DNA of 64,000 bases, taken from assembly GCF_003933735.1 (NCBI RefSeq), contig NZ_RSED01000009.1, positions 135,731-199,730 of the forward strand. The letters are read 5' to 3'. The DNA comes from Aquabacterium soli. GTDB taxonomy: Bacteria; Pseudomonadota; Gammaproteobacteria; Burkholderiales; Burkholderiaceae_C. A model generated the notes under the pieces. It saw only the letters and a program-made list of their open reading frames with translations. It was not told the origin of the DNA and made no database searches. Positions within the stretch are counted from its first letter, which is position 1. Each line of letters begins with the position of its first letter. Shown here one piece after another: positions 51,167 through 60,451 of the stretch. A program made the position numbers and the translations under genes.

Positions 51167-52183
51167 GATCAGTCCATTTCGTGCAGTCAACGGTTGAAGG
51201 GGTTGAGAGAGGCGCGTGCATCCCATCGCACGCAAGGTCAGCATTCGGTTGCGAGCAAAGCCGCAGCCAGGCCAGTCGTAAAAGTGAACGCCGTGCACAC
51301 GGTGTCAGGCACACGTGGCTGCTCGCTCGGGGCGAACCGCAGATCAACCGGTCTGGCCGGAAGGCTGCGCAGCAAAGTTGCACGGGCGTCACCCGTACGG
51401 GATGCCAATCAAGGCACCCACATCGAACGCCGCCGCCAGACCGTCTGATGGCACCGAAGCCAACGCGGTGCAGGGTCTGTTCACGCCAATCCGCAAGCTG
51501 TCGGTCGGGCCGACATGACAGGGGATGCTCGAAGCAATGCGTGAGGCGGGGCGAAGGGGATCACGGGCGTCGCGAGAGCGCGCGCCGTTTGCCAGGGCCT
51601 CCAAGGGCGCAAGGCAAGCATCGTCGGTTCAAGACCGACGTGGATCCACCTTGACACGCAGGCATGCGTGCCGCAAACAAGCTGACCACCATCTTGCTGA
51701 TGGCCAGTGGGGACACTTCGGACTCAAGGTCCAGCGTGACATGGCGTCACGACTCCAGGGCTTCCTTTGGCGACCGATGCGCCCGGTGTGGAAGCTACCG
51801 GCTTGACGCCATCAAAGCATGCGCTAGGCGGCACCTCAATGCAAGCGCAAAAAGTGCCGTTATCCCGCCATTACCCCTGATCGCCGATGACCTGGTCTGC
51901 GCGCCCTTGGGGTTGACAAGGCTTCGCGATACCTCTCTCTCCGAAACCGGTCTCGCCAAGCGAAATGAGCCCGATTGCAGGCAGAGCCCAATCAGACCAG
52001 CCATGCGCTTGACCCCGCCGTGGATGAGCGTGGTCCGTGCGCATTGGGGGCTGAGCCGGACTGGGTTCGAGGCCATTGATCCGGCTGATGCCGAAATCCA
52101 CCCCATTCAGCGCCCTTTGCCAGTGGCTGGTTGACCCGCCTTTGCGCACCCTCATCAGCATCTGTTCTTCTTTGGGGGCTTTC
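51167..52183. other. 1-kb stretch without a confident gene
   Basis: Several short open frames exist on both strands, but none has a convincing ribosome site, codon pattern or recognisable motif. A segment around 51,770-51,800 encodes CARCGSYRLD in one frame, which alone is too little. The position upstream of the ParM-like gene is where a centromere-like site would be expected, but I see no clear iterated repeats. Confidence 0.4.
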
Positions 52184-53212
52184 ATGAGCATCGTGCGCGC
52201 TATTGATGTTGGATACGGCATCACCAAGTACATCCGCCGAGTTGACGGCGACTGCATCGAATGCGGCAGCTTTCTATCGATGGCTGAGTTCTGCTCAAGC
52301 GACACCACCATGCAAGGGTTGGGTGGTCGGCGCGACACCGTCGCGGTGCCAATGGGCCCTCACTTCTACGAGGTTGGGCCAGACATTGAACTGGCCCTTG
52401 AGCCATGGCGGTCAACGTTGAAGGGCGAGGATTTCATCACCACGCCTGAGTACCTGGCCTTGATGCGCGGCGCGCTGTATTACATGAACGTCGAGGTCAT
52501 CGACCTGCTCGTGGTGGGCCTGCCGGTGGCCTATTTCGCGGACAAGAAAGACAGCCTGGTCAAGCTGGCCGAGGGCGAGCACGCGGTTGGGCGGGGCCGC
52601 AAGGTTCTGGTCAAAAGGGCGCTTGCCGTGGCGCAGCCGCAAGGAGCACTGGTCACCTACGCAGCACAGCAAGGCGTGCTCGATCAAATTCAGCACCAGG
52701 ACAGCCTGATCATTGACGTGGGTACCCGCACCTTTGACTGGGTGTCCACACGCGGCATGAGGCTGTTGATCCGCAAGAGCCATTCGGTTGATCGAGGCAT
52801 CAACAACATGCTGCGCATCATCGCGCGCGAGATATCGCGTGACATCGGTGCGATCTACCTGCATCTGGATGCCATCGACTTGGCGCTACGCAAGGCGCGC
52901 CCACTGACCTTGTATGGCAAGCCCTATTCCATCGAGAAGTTCAAGCCTTTGGCCATGACCGTGGCTCACCAAGCCGTGGGCGCGATGCTCAGTCAAATCG
53001 GCGATACACAACGGTTTGACAACGTCGTGCTGACAGGCGGGGGCGCCCAGATATTCAAGAAGTACATCAAGGAAGCGCTCCCCCGGCACAGCTTGCTGGA
53101 GTTGGCCGAGCCCCTTTATGCGAACGTGCGCGGCTTCCAGCTTGCGGGACAGGGGCGGGTTGAGGCCGAGGCAGGACTTGATGCCGTGGCCCAGGTGGAG
53201 CAGCGGCGGTGA
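52184..53212 (+). CDS. ParM/StbA-like actin family ATPase
   Basis: A 342-residue protein with the actin-fold ATP-binding motifs: AIDVGYGITKYI at the N terminus (phosphate 1), LIIDVGTRTFDWV near residue 180 (phosphate 2), and NVVLTGGGAQIF near 285 (adenosine). These match StbA/ParM proteins of plasmids and integrative elements. Such proteins form filaments that move DNA copies apart. Start at 52184 has GGGGG at 52174-52178. A 79-residue gene overlaps its end, in the place where ParR adaptors usually sit. It suggests the island, or part of it, has a replicating or plasmid-like stage. Confidence 0.8.
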   Translation: MSIVRAIDVGYGITKYIRRVDGDCIECGSFLSMAEFCSSDTTMQGLGGRRDTVAVPMGPHFYEVGPDIELALEPWRSTLKGEDFITTPEYLALMRGALYYMNVEVIDLLVVGLPVAYFADKKDSLVKLAEGEHAVGRGRKVLVKRALAVAQPQGALVTYAAQQGVLDQIQHQDSLIIDVGTRTFDWVSTRGMRLLIRKSHSVDRGINNMLRIIAREISRDIGAIYLHLDAIDLALRKARPLTLYGKPYSIEKFKPLAMTVAHQAVGAMLSQIGDTQRFDNVVLTGGGAQIFKKYIKEALPRHSLLELAEPLYANVRGFQLAGQGRVEAEAGLDAVAQVEQRR

Positions 53213-53448
53213 CGCGCCGTGCCGATGAATCCGAGCTGGTGATCTACGTGGCGATTGACCAAAACAGTGCGCCGCTGCTGCATGCAGACCTGGTGCGCTT
53301 TCGCAAGGGCCCCAAACGCGTCCAGCGGCTGCGCATGCTGGCGCTACAAGGGCTCATCTTTGAAACTGGCGCACAGCCCAAGCCGCCGCGCCCGCAAGGC
53401 GGCACTTCCGCCGCTGGTGGCGTCTTCAGCGAGCCAACCGACGACTGA
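53209..53448 (+). CDS. Small protein overlapping the ParM-like gene
   Basis: A 79-residue protein starting at GTG 53209, which overlaps the ParM-like stop as GTGA. It has a short strand ELVIYVAIDQNSAP, a basic helix RKGPKRVQRLRMLALQG, and a Pro/Gly-rich tail. I do not recognise the family. By position it may be the adaptor that joins the actin filament to DNA, as ParR does, but no ribbon-helix-helix is certain. Confidence 0.6.
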   Translation: MTRRADESELVIYVAIDQNSAPLLHADLVRFRKGPKRVQRLRMLALQGLIFETGAQPKPPRPQGGTSAAGGVFSEPTDD

Positions 53449-53532
53449 TGTGTGCCCGGCATCGCTGATCACCGGGGTTGACTCCCCAAGCTTGCGTGTG
53501 ACCGTGGTCGGGTCAATGCAAGGAGACCCGAT

Positions 53533-54111
53533 ATGCGCAAGTTTTGGTACATCACCGGCGAGCTGGCCGAGTTGCAGCGGTACATCAATGTGCCGATGCG
53601 ATGGTGCGAGCAATACCCTGCCCGCGAACGGCGCGAGTTCTGGATCGCCGCCGATGATGGTCGTGACATCAAGCTCGTTGTTCACAGCCGAGTGATGCCC
53701 GTGCGCCGGGGGCACCGGGTCAATGTGTTGCTGCTGGGCGATTGGGTCGTCGGGCTGGCCAACCTGACGACGGGGCGGCAGGTGAATTTCGTGTCAGAGG
53801 ATCCGCCACTGTTGCTGCGCAAGTGCGATGCACTAGCGGTGCTGGCCATCCTGGCTGGTGGTCTGGCCGCAGCGGTGGCCTGGGACGTTCGGAGCCTGTT
53901 GCTCACCGTACCAATGGTGCTGCTGTACCTACCGGTGCGTGTTTTGGGCCGTTGGCTGGCGACGTGCCGATTGCGTGGGCAGGTGAGCCATTGGCTGGCA
54001 TCCGTCGTCTGGGAGCCGCGCGCCAGGGCCAACTCCCTCTTGGTATCGCCGCCTCCGAAGGCGCACAACGTCTACAAGTTCTGCCAGAAAGAACGGCGAC
54101 TGGAAGACTGA
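53533..54111 (+). CDS. Hypothetical protein with two membrane segments
   Basis: A 192-residue protein with a strong ribosome site (AGGAG, 7 bases before the ATG). Residues 1-85 are soluble and include CEQYPARERREFWIAADDG. Two hydrophobic segments lie at about 100-117 and 120-137 (AVLAILAGGLAAAVAW, LLLTVPMVLLYLPV), followed by a basic tail. I do not recognise a family. It lies 84 bases after the small partner gene and is likely part of the same transfer or maintenance module. Confidence 0.65.
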   Translation: MRKFWYITGELAELQRYINVPMRWCEQYPARERREFWIAADDGRDIKLVVHSRVMPVRRGHRVNVLLLGDWVVGLANLTTGRQVNFVSEDPPLLLRKCDALAVLAILAGGLAAAVAWDVRSLLLTVPMVLLYLPVRVLGRWLATCRLRGQVSHWLASVVWEPRARANSLLVSPPPKAHNVYKFCQKERRLED

Positions 54112-54246
54112 GTCGAAGCTTTGCTCAAGGAGCATGGCGTCACCTGCAGCATGAGCCGTCCGAGCGAGGTGTGGGGCAACTCGGGCAGGAAGAGCTTCTT
54201 CAGTCAATGAAGACGAAGTGCATGCCAGGAAGGACTCCCGCGTCGC

Positions 54247-54975
54247 CTACTCGCGCAGAAGCACATCCGCGAGCGAATCCAAGCGCAGCTTGACCCTTTG
54301 CCACCCCGGCATGTGCTTATCAAGCAGAGCATAGAAGCGGGGGCTGTGGTTGTGTTCCTTTAGATGACACAGTTCGTGTAGCACCACGTAGTCCAAACAC
54401 TCTCTGGAAGCTTTGACCAAATGTGGATTCAAGGTTAGCAAACCTGCAGGTGAGCAGCTACCCCACTGACTGCGCATATTTAGCAACCGAATGGGCGGAA
54501 CGCCCTTCAACCAAGCCAGTGAATGAGCCATGGCTGTGACCCGCTCCTGAAACACCACGCGCGAACGCTGGCGATACCAACCTTGAAGCCCCGCTTGTAC
54601 CAGCCCGACGTCATCCTGAGGCACAACCACTTCAATGTGCCCACCCCGCAGTCGAACCGCAGTGGGTGCGTTAGGCACCAACGAGACCTTCAGGCGGTAG
54701 CGCCGCCCCAGGTAGTGCAGCGACTCGCCACTGACGTACTCACGAGGCAGAACGTGGCGCAATCGCTCCTTTGCTGCGGCGACATGCCCAAAAATCCATC
54801 GCACCCTGGCTCCGACCGCTTGATGAATGTCTTGTTCAGAGGCGCTTTCAGGCGCATCAACCAGAACACGGCCATCGGGCTCTACATGGATGGCCACTTT
54901 GCGGATGACACGTCCAGGTTGAATGCGAACTTCATAAGGCAAGACATGTTCGCCGTAGTGAAGACTAGCCCGCAT
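54247..54975 (-). CDS. YgjP/DUF45-type zinc metallopeptidase in the restriction operon
   Basis: A 242-residue protein of the YgjP (DUF45, WLM-like) family. The zinc motif HELCH lies in VVLHELCHLKEHNHSPRFY, with a further His. MRSQWGSCSPAGLLTLNPHL is the conserved strand pair before it. It overlaps the end of hsdR by 11 bases, as last gene of the type I operon. Such peptidases often accompany type I systems; their part there is not established. Control of R-subunit level is one possibility (inference). Confidence 0.85.
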   Translation of the reverse strand: MRASLHYGEHVLPYEVRIQPGRVIRKVAIHVEPDGRVLVDAPESASEQDIHQAVGARVRWIFGHVAAAKERLRHVLPREYVSGESLHYLGRRYRLKVSLVPNAPTAVRLRGGHIEVVVPQDDVGLVQAGLQGWYRQRSRVVFQERVTAMAHSLAWLKGVPPIRLLNMRSQWGSCSPAGLLTLNPHLVKASRECLDYVVLHELCHLKEHNHSPRFYALLDKHMPGWQRVKLRLDSLADVLLRE

Positions 54976-57900
54976 GGCGACTCAGCCCGACCCGCGTGAT
55001 GTGAATCACTTGTTCAATGACCTGTTTGGCGTTGTCCAAGCCCATGACGGCAAACAACTTGGGCAACAGGCCCTTGCGAATGGCCGCTTCAATGTTCTGA
55101 GGGTTCAGCGAGTTTTCCGCAACGGCATCGCTCACCACCTTGTCGATCTCGAAGGCCAATGGCACCTGAGCATCAGCCGTATCGTTCAGCACCATTTTCA
55201 TCACGCCGAAGTAGGCCTTGGCATGGCCGTTTTCACCGAAGGCATCTGGAACGCCCGGCGTCGCGCGCGCCTGCAAAGTCTGCTCGAAATCCTTGAACAA
55301 GGCATACTGCTTGAGGGGGTGGTCAAACATCGCCTCGGCATCGGCGATGGCTTGCTTGAGCAGATCAGCGAACACCTTCTGTGCATACGGATCATCGGCA
55401 AGGTCCTGTTCAATGGTCTTGCGCAGACGGGTCTTGATCATGTCCGTCTCATTGCGTGTCTTCTCTTCTGTCCAATCTTCAGGCTGCTCTGGCTTGCCGA
55501 GCTCATGCACCAGGTAGACCCCCTCTGGCTCTCGCACTTCTTTGCCGATGACCTGCTTGTCTACCAGCTTGCGGATCTGCTCTTCGTAGACGCTGTAGTC
55601 CACCGTTTCCATCGCATCACGCCGTGCAGTCTTGCGTAGCTCAGAGAAGAACCGAAGGTCTTCCTTGTACCGGGTGATCTGTTCTTCAGAAAAGCTGTGG
55701 TCCTCAAAGAAGCTGCGCGACGACAGCGCCGTTTGCAGACACAAGCCGAACTCGGTCAAAGCGGCGTAGAAGTCTTCGCGTAGTTTTTGCCGCTCGTCGT
55801 ACTCCTGGCCGTCCACACCCGTCACGTACCTGGGGGTCAGCACCTGACGGTACTGCTCAGTGTCTTTGCGGTTGACCACGCCCTTGAAGAAGGACCACAG
55901 CTTGTCACTTAAGCCTGGCAAGCGCTTGTACTCGGTGCTGAACTGCCGGTACAGGCCATCAAGGTCGGCCATGTCGAAGCCACCTTGCGTTTTCGCTTCC
56001 AGGTCTTGATAGGCGCGCACTGCCGTGTCCAGCTCCTTCAATATGCCCCGGTAGTCCACCAGCACGCCATAGCGTTTGGCATCGTGCAGCCGGTTCACGC
56101 GCGCAACGGCCTGGATGAGGTTATGCCCCTTCAACGGCTTGTCGATGTAGAGCACGGTGTTTCGGGGCTCATCAAAGCCAGTGAGCAACCGGTCCACCAC
56201 GATCAGCAGATCGGGGCTGCCGTCACTTCCAAAGTCTTGCAATGCATGGCGCTCATAGCTTTCAGCATCCAAGCCTTTGTCGATGATGTTTTGCTTCCAC
56301 CACTTTTGCACTTCAGGCAGCTGGTCTTCGTCGACCTCATCATTGCCCTCACGCGTGTCTGGGGGAGAGATCACCACCACGCTGCTCACCAGGCCTGTCT
56401 CGTCCAGGGCCTTCTTGTATCGGATGGCATCCAGCTTGCGCTCGGTGGCTACTTGGCCTTTGAGGCCCATGCCCAGTTTCTTGATGTTCTCGTTGAAGTG
56501 GGTGGCAATGTCCCAGGCGATCAGTTCAATGCGGTTGCTCGCTCCGTAGATGGCACCCTTCTTGGCAAATTTTTGCTTGAGGTCGGTGCGTTGCGCATCC
56601 GCAAGGCCTGCCGTGATCTTGTCGAACCAGCGATTGACGGCCTCTTCATTGATGGTGAGCTCGGGGATCCGCTCTTCATATAGCAACGGCGCCACGGTCT
56701 CGTCTTCCACCGCGCGCTGCATTGTGTAAGCGTGAACGATGGGGCCAAACTTGTTAGCAGTCTTCTCGTCTTTGAGCAAAGGCGTGCCTGTGAAGGCGAC
56801 GTAGGCCGCTTTGGGCAAGGCCTGCTTCATCCGCTCGTGGGTTTCGCCGCCATGGCTGCGATGGCCTTCGTCCACCAAGACGATCAAGTTGGGTGAATCA
56901 TTGCGGCAGTCAGGCAGCTTGGCCGCCGTATTGAACTTGTGGACCAAGGTGAAGATGATTCGGTCGTTGCTGTGGCCAATGCGCTTGGCCAGCTCACGGC
57001 CCGAAAGCACCTTGCTGCGTTCGCCTTCTTTCTTGGTACCTACTGCAGAGCCAAAGGCGCCACCGGACATGAAGTTTTTGGCCAGTTGCGATTCCAAGTC
57101 GATGCGGTCGGTCACGACCACCACACGGCATTCCTGCAAGCCCTCGTTCAGCAGCAATGCTTTGGTCAGCAACACCATGGTGAAGCTTTTGCCGGAGCCC
57201 GTGGTGTGCCAGACCACCCCCCCCTCACGACTGCCATCAGGCTTGAACGTGTTGAGCCGAGCCAGCAATGCCCGAATGCCGAAGTACTGCTGGTAGCGCG
57301 CAACCACCTTGCCGACCTTGCGGTCGAACAGCACGTAACCACGCAGGAAGTCCAGCAGGCGCTCTGGATTGAGCAAACTCACTAGCAGCTTGTCCTGGTC
57401 TGTCGGCAGCATGGGCTGGGACCATAGGGATTCAAAGTAAGTACGCATCTGCGCAGGCTTTCCTTCGAAAAGTGCCGTGTGCGTCTCTGGCGTCAGTTGC
57501 TTGTTCTTTAATTGGCTGAAGTGAGCTTCATCGAACTGCTCTTCTCGCCAGCGTGCCCAGAATTTGGCGGCGGTGTGTGTTGTGCCATAGCGCCCATCGA
57601 GCTGGCTGATGGATAGAAGCAGTTGGGCATTTGCATACAGGCTGGGGATTTCATCGGAGCGCTGGTTACGCAGGTGCTGGCTGATGCCCTCGGTCACCAT
57701 CGCTTTGTCGGCACGGCTCGACTCGGGGCGCTTGGCCTCGATCACCACCAGGGGGATGCCATTGACATAGCCCACCACATCCGGTCTTCGGGTATGCGTG
57801 CCTTGGGTGGAGAGCACCTCCAGCTCTTCAGTCACGTCCCAGAGATTGGCCTCAGGCCGGTACCAGTCAATCACCGCAATGGTGGGCTGGTGCTTCTTTC

Positions 57901-58237
57901 CATCGGGCATGAACTCGGTGACGGTGATGCCCAGGGCCAGCTTGTTGTACAGCCGCTCATTGGAGGCCATCAGGCCTTCTGCCAAGCCGATGCTGGAAAG
58001 CTCGCGCACGATCTGGTCGATGCCGCTGGGCGACAAGGGGAACTGCTCACCCTTGTATTCGAAGCGCCTCGTCTGCAGCACCTCGATGAGACGGGGCTTG
58101 AGGATGACCTCTCGGGTGCTGCCGCGCAGGGCCAGGGCTTGTGCCGTTGGCAAGAAGTGCCAGCCCAGGTTGATGAGCAGATGCAGCGCCGGGATGTGGG
58201 CGCTGTATTGCTCGCGGGATTGGGGGACCGTGCTCAT
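54965..58237 (-). CDS. hsdR: Type I restriction enzyme R subunit
   Basis: A 1090-residue R subunit of normal length. The N-terminal nuclease domain has the PD-(D/E)xK residues D153 in TRRPDVVGYV and E167-x-K169 in VVIEAKRPES. The SF2 translocase has Walker A TTGSGKSFTM near residue 350, the DEGH box in VDEGHRSHGG, and VAFTGTPLL. The C-terminal helical part binds the methylase. It overlaps hsdS by 4 bases (ATGA) and the peptidase gene by 11. It cuts unmodified DNA at a distance from the recognition site after ATP-driven translocation. All key residues are present. Confidence 0.94.
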   Translation of the reverse strand: MSTVPQSREQYSAHIPALHLLINLGWHFLPTAQALALRGSTREVILKPRLIEVLQTRRFEYKGEQFPLSPSGIDQIVRELSSIGLAEGLMASNERLYNKLALGITVTEFMPDGKKHQPTIAVIDWYRPEANLWDVTEELEVLSTQGTHTRRPDVVGYVNGIPLVVIEAKRPESSRADKAMVTEGISQHLRNQRSDEIPSLYANAQLLLSISQLDGRYGTTHTAAKFWARWREEQFDEAHFSQLKNKQLTPETHTALFEGKPAQMRTYFESLWSQPMLPTDQDKLLVSLLNPERLLDFLRGYVLFDRKVGKVVARYQQYFGIRALLARLNTFKPDGSREGGVVWHTTGSGKSFTMVLLTKALLLNEGLQECRVVVVTDRIDLESQLAKNFMSGGAFGSAVGTKKEGERSKVLSGRELAKRIGHSNDRIIFTLVHKFNTAAKLPDCRNDSPNLIVLVDEGHRSHGGETHERMKQALPKAAYVAFTGTPLLKDEKTANKFGPIVHAYTMQRAVEDETVAPLLYEERIPELTINEEAVNRWFDKITAGLADAQRTDLKQKFAKKGAIYGASNRIELIAWDIATHFNENIKKLGMGLKGQVATERKLDAIRYKKALDETGLVSSVVVISPPDTREGNDEVDEDQLPEVQKWWKQNIIDKGLDAESYERHALQDFGSDGSPDLLIVVDRLLTGFDEPRNTVLYIDKPLKGHNLIQAVARVNRLHDAKRYGVLVDYRGILKELDTAVRAYQDLEAKTQGGFDMADLDGLYRQFSTEYKRLPGLSDKLWSFFKGVVNRKDTEQYRQVLTPRYVTGVDGQEYDERQKLREDFYAALTEFGLCLQTALSSRSFFEDHSFSEEQITRYKEDLRFFSELRKTARRDAMETVDYSVYEEQIRKLVDKQVIGKEVREPEGVYLVHELGKPEQPEDWTEEKTRNETDMIKTRLRKTIEQDLADDPYAQKVFADLLKQAIADAEAMFDHPLKQYALFKDFEQTLQARATPGVPDAFGENGHAKAYFGVMKMVLNDTADAQVPLAFEIDKVVSDAVAENSLNPQNIEAAIRKGLLPKLFAVMGLDNAKQVIEQVIHITRVGLSRHAG

Positions 58238-59412
58238 GCGGCCTCCCGCTGCGCGGTCGATTGAGGCATGCGAATACGGCGCTTGCCAGTGAGGAGGTCG
58301 GCCATGAGGGCGCGCTTTTGCAACCTCAAGGCATCGAGATCTTTTTGCAACAACTTGATTTCGCTTGATGCAGCAGTCAGTACATCAGCAATGTATTTTT
58401 GACGCGCCATTGACGGTACTGGAACCGTGACGTTCATGAAATCTGCTGGACGGATGTTTAGAAGACCATTGTTTCTGACTCCAGTGTTGACCAGCGCACC
58501 GAGCTGATCATGGAGGTAGTCCGCTTCAAAAAGGTACTTGAAGTAGTCTGGGGCGCACCGCTCATCAAGCTTGAAGCAGACGTAGACATGAGGCACCAAG
58601 CCCTGTTCATAGTCTTCGAGCGGAAAGATGCAGCCAAATTCATATAGTTTGGAGTTGCCCTTGTTGTAGGCAAACTCACCGCGTTTTAGCAAAACGTAGT
58701 CATTCAGGCTCTTGCCCGCCATGAAGCGACTGTATTTCTCGTTTTGCCGCACAAATCCAGCCCCCGAAGAAATCATCAAGACAGGATGCTTCGCTCCGTC
58801 GCTTGTGCGTTGAATTCGCTCAGAAATTGCGTGCAGGGACAGAATTTCTTGCTGATCCACACTGTTTGGCAGCAACGCTTGCATAAGAGCTTTTTTTTGC
58901 TTCCAACTGTTTTCAAGGAGCTTTTCGGTACTGGAGATGGCGGCGCCCCACACATCCAACAGTTCGATAGCCTGTCGCTGTTCATTGATCGGCGGCACTA
59001 GTATTTCTAGTTCCTCAAGTCCAGCCTTCGTGAGTTTGTAGCGCCCCACACCTTGCCTTGACAGAACAGGCGTTAGATCTCGGTGCATGTAGTAGTAGTA
59101 GAACCACTTTGCCAAGCACTCTTCTGAGTCGCCGATCACGTGCGCATGGTTGTTGACATTTGACTTCCCGTCGTGGAACAACGTCATTTGGCGCTCCTTG
59201 AACTTCAGGAAGTGATCTCCGTCCTCCCCAATTAGTGCAATGGGCTCATCGATTCGGTAGTGGTCCAGAAAGTCCAATACGCCAGTTGGGCCAAAGTACG
59301 GATAGGGTCCCCTTTGCTGCTGTCGATCAGTGCTATTGATCGGAAATCGCAAGCTGTTCTTGATGGAACAACTACGTCCGACCGTTGAAGCTTTCCAGCC
59401 ATCAGGCAACAT
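58234..59412 (-). CDS. hsdS: Type I restriction specificity subunit, two target domains
   Basis: A 392-residue S subunit. The first target-recognition domain spans about residues 1-165, starting LPDGWKASTVG. A conserved helical spacer follows: PPINEQRQAIELLDVWGAAISSTEKLL. The second target domain spans about 195-350, and the distal spacer ends with DALRLQKRALMADLLTGKRRI. The tail KRALMADLLTGKRR is typical. Start at 59412 is chosen where family similarity begins; it overlaps the RhuM-like stop by 11 bases. It sets the recognition sequence of the M and R complex, which cannot be read from the protein by eye. Confidence 0.9.
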   Translation of the reverse strand: MLPDGWKASTVGRSCSIKNSLRFPINSTDRQQQRGPYPYFGPTGVLDFLDHYRIDEPIALIGEDGDHFLKFKERQMTLFHDGKSNVNNHAHVIGDSEECLAKWFYYYYMHRDLTPVLSRQGVGRYKLTKAGLEELEILVPPINEQRQAIELLDVWGAAISSTEKLLENSWKQKKALMQALLPNSVDQQEILSLHAISERIQRTSDGAKHPVLMISSGAGFVRQNEKYSRFMAGKSLNDYVLLKRGEFAYNKGNSKLYEFGCIFPLEDYEQGLVPHVYVCFKLDERCAPDYFKYLFEADYLHDQLGALVNTGVRNNGLLNIRPADFMNVTVPVPSMARQKYIADVLTAASSEIKLLQKDLDALRLQKRALMADLLTGKRRIRMPQSTAQREAA

Positions 59413-60451
59413 CCTTCCCTCCCTTGCTGCTCTTGCGTCGGCCGTTGATCTGCTTCTCGACCCGCTCCAACTCATGCATGTCCGCGCGATCCGCCTCTAG
59501 TGCCTCGGCCTGACGCCGCGCCGCATCGAACTGCTCATAGCGCGCGTGCACGATGCTCGTCATGCCCTGGTGGCTCATATTGCCGGGCCCCTGCAGTACT
59601 GCCTGTTCGTTGAAGGTCATGAAGCTGTCCACATAGGCCCGCCAGTCGGCCATGCGCAGGTCCTTGCGCTGCATGGCCCGCAGCTCGGCAAAGTCCAGGA
59701 ACATGCTGACGATGCGGTTGAGTTGGTCCAGCTCTTCCGCGTTCAAGTAGTTCTTGGCCACGGTTACGTCGCCCTTGCGCACGCGCCCGCCTTTCCAAGA
59801 AGTGAGGGACATGTTGGGCTGGGTGGGGTCGGCACGCTTAACAATGAGTTCGGCTGCTGTATTGCCTGTTACGGCGAAGAACATCTTGTTCTGCACTTCG
59901 GCGAAGAACAATCCGGTGGCCTGTCCATCGTCGGCGTAGTCCACAGAGAGAGCGAACAAGTCGCGCACTTTTTGGTAGAAGCGCTTTTCCGAAGAACGTA
60001 TGTCGCGGATGCGCTGCAGCAACTCGTCGAAGTAGTCCCAGCGGTCACCGTTCTTGAGGCGTTCGTCGTCCATGACGAAGCCTTTGATCAGGTACTCCTT
60101 CAAGTGCGTGGTCGCCCACTGGCGGAACTGGGTGCCACGCGGCGACTTCACCCGGTAGCCAATGGCCAGGATCATGTCCAGGTTGTAGAGCTTGACCGAG
60201 CGCCGTACCTGCCGCGTGCCTTCGGTTTGAACTATTAAGTCATCTTTAACAGTTCGAACTTCGGTTAACTCTCCCTCATCCAACACGTTTTTGATGTGAA
60301 TGTTGACGTTTGGAATGGAAGTCTGAAACAGTTCGCCCAATTCGCTCTGGCTGAGCCAAACGCTCCCGTCCTCTGCGCGCAGGAAGAACTGGGCCGATCC
60401 ATCTTCGGTGGCATACAGCACCAACTCGGCGCGTGGCTTGGGTTCATTCAT
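59402..60451 (-). CDS. RhuM family protein inside the restriction operon
   Basis: A 349-residue protein of the RhuM (virulence) family. VWLSQSELGELFQTSIPNVN begins a helix-turn-helix-like region, then VRRSVKLYNLDMILAIGYRV and FRQWATTHLKEYLIKGF, the conserved segments of this family. The C-terminal part is helical with a basic, Lys-rich end. RhuM genes are frequent within type I operons and pathogenicity islands; their biochemical role is unknown. It overlaps hsdM by 8 bases and hsdS by 11, so it is made together with both. Confidence 0.85.
   Translation of the reverse strand: MNEPKPRAELVLYATEDGSAQFFLRAEDGSVWLSQSELGELFQTSIPNVNIHIKNVLDEGELTEVRTVKDDLIVQTEGTRQVRRSVKLYNLDMILAIGYRVKSPRGTQFRQWATTHLKEYLIKGFVMDDERLKNGDRWDYFDELLQRIRDIRSSEKRFYQKVRDLFALSVDYADDGQATGLFFAEVQNKMFFAVTGNTAAELIVKRADPTQPNMSLTSWKGGRVRKGDVTVAKNYLNAEELDQLNRIVSMFLDFAELRAMQRKDLRMADWRAYVDSFMTFNEQAVLQGPGNMSHQGMTSIVHARYEQFDAARRQAEALEADRADMHELERVEKQINGRRKSSKGGKDVA

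Noticed and set aside
51664-52134. 156-codon plus-strand frame with a CARCGSYRLD segment
   Set aside because: No ribosome site, no further motif, and unlike any family I know; the Cys pair alone is not enough to call a zinc protein.
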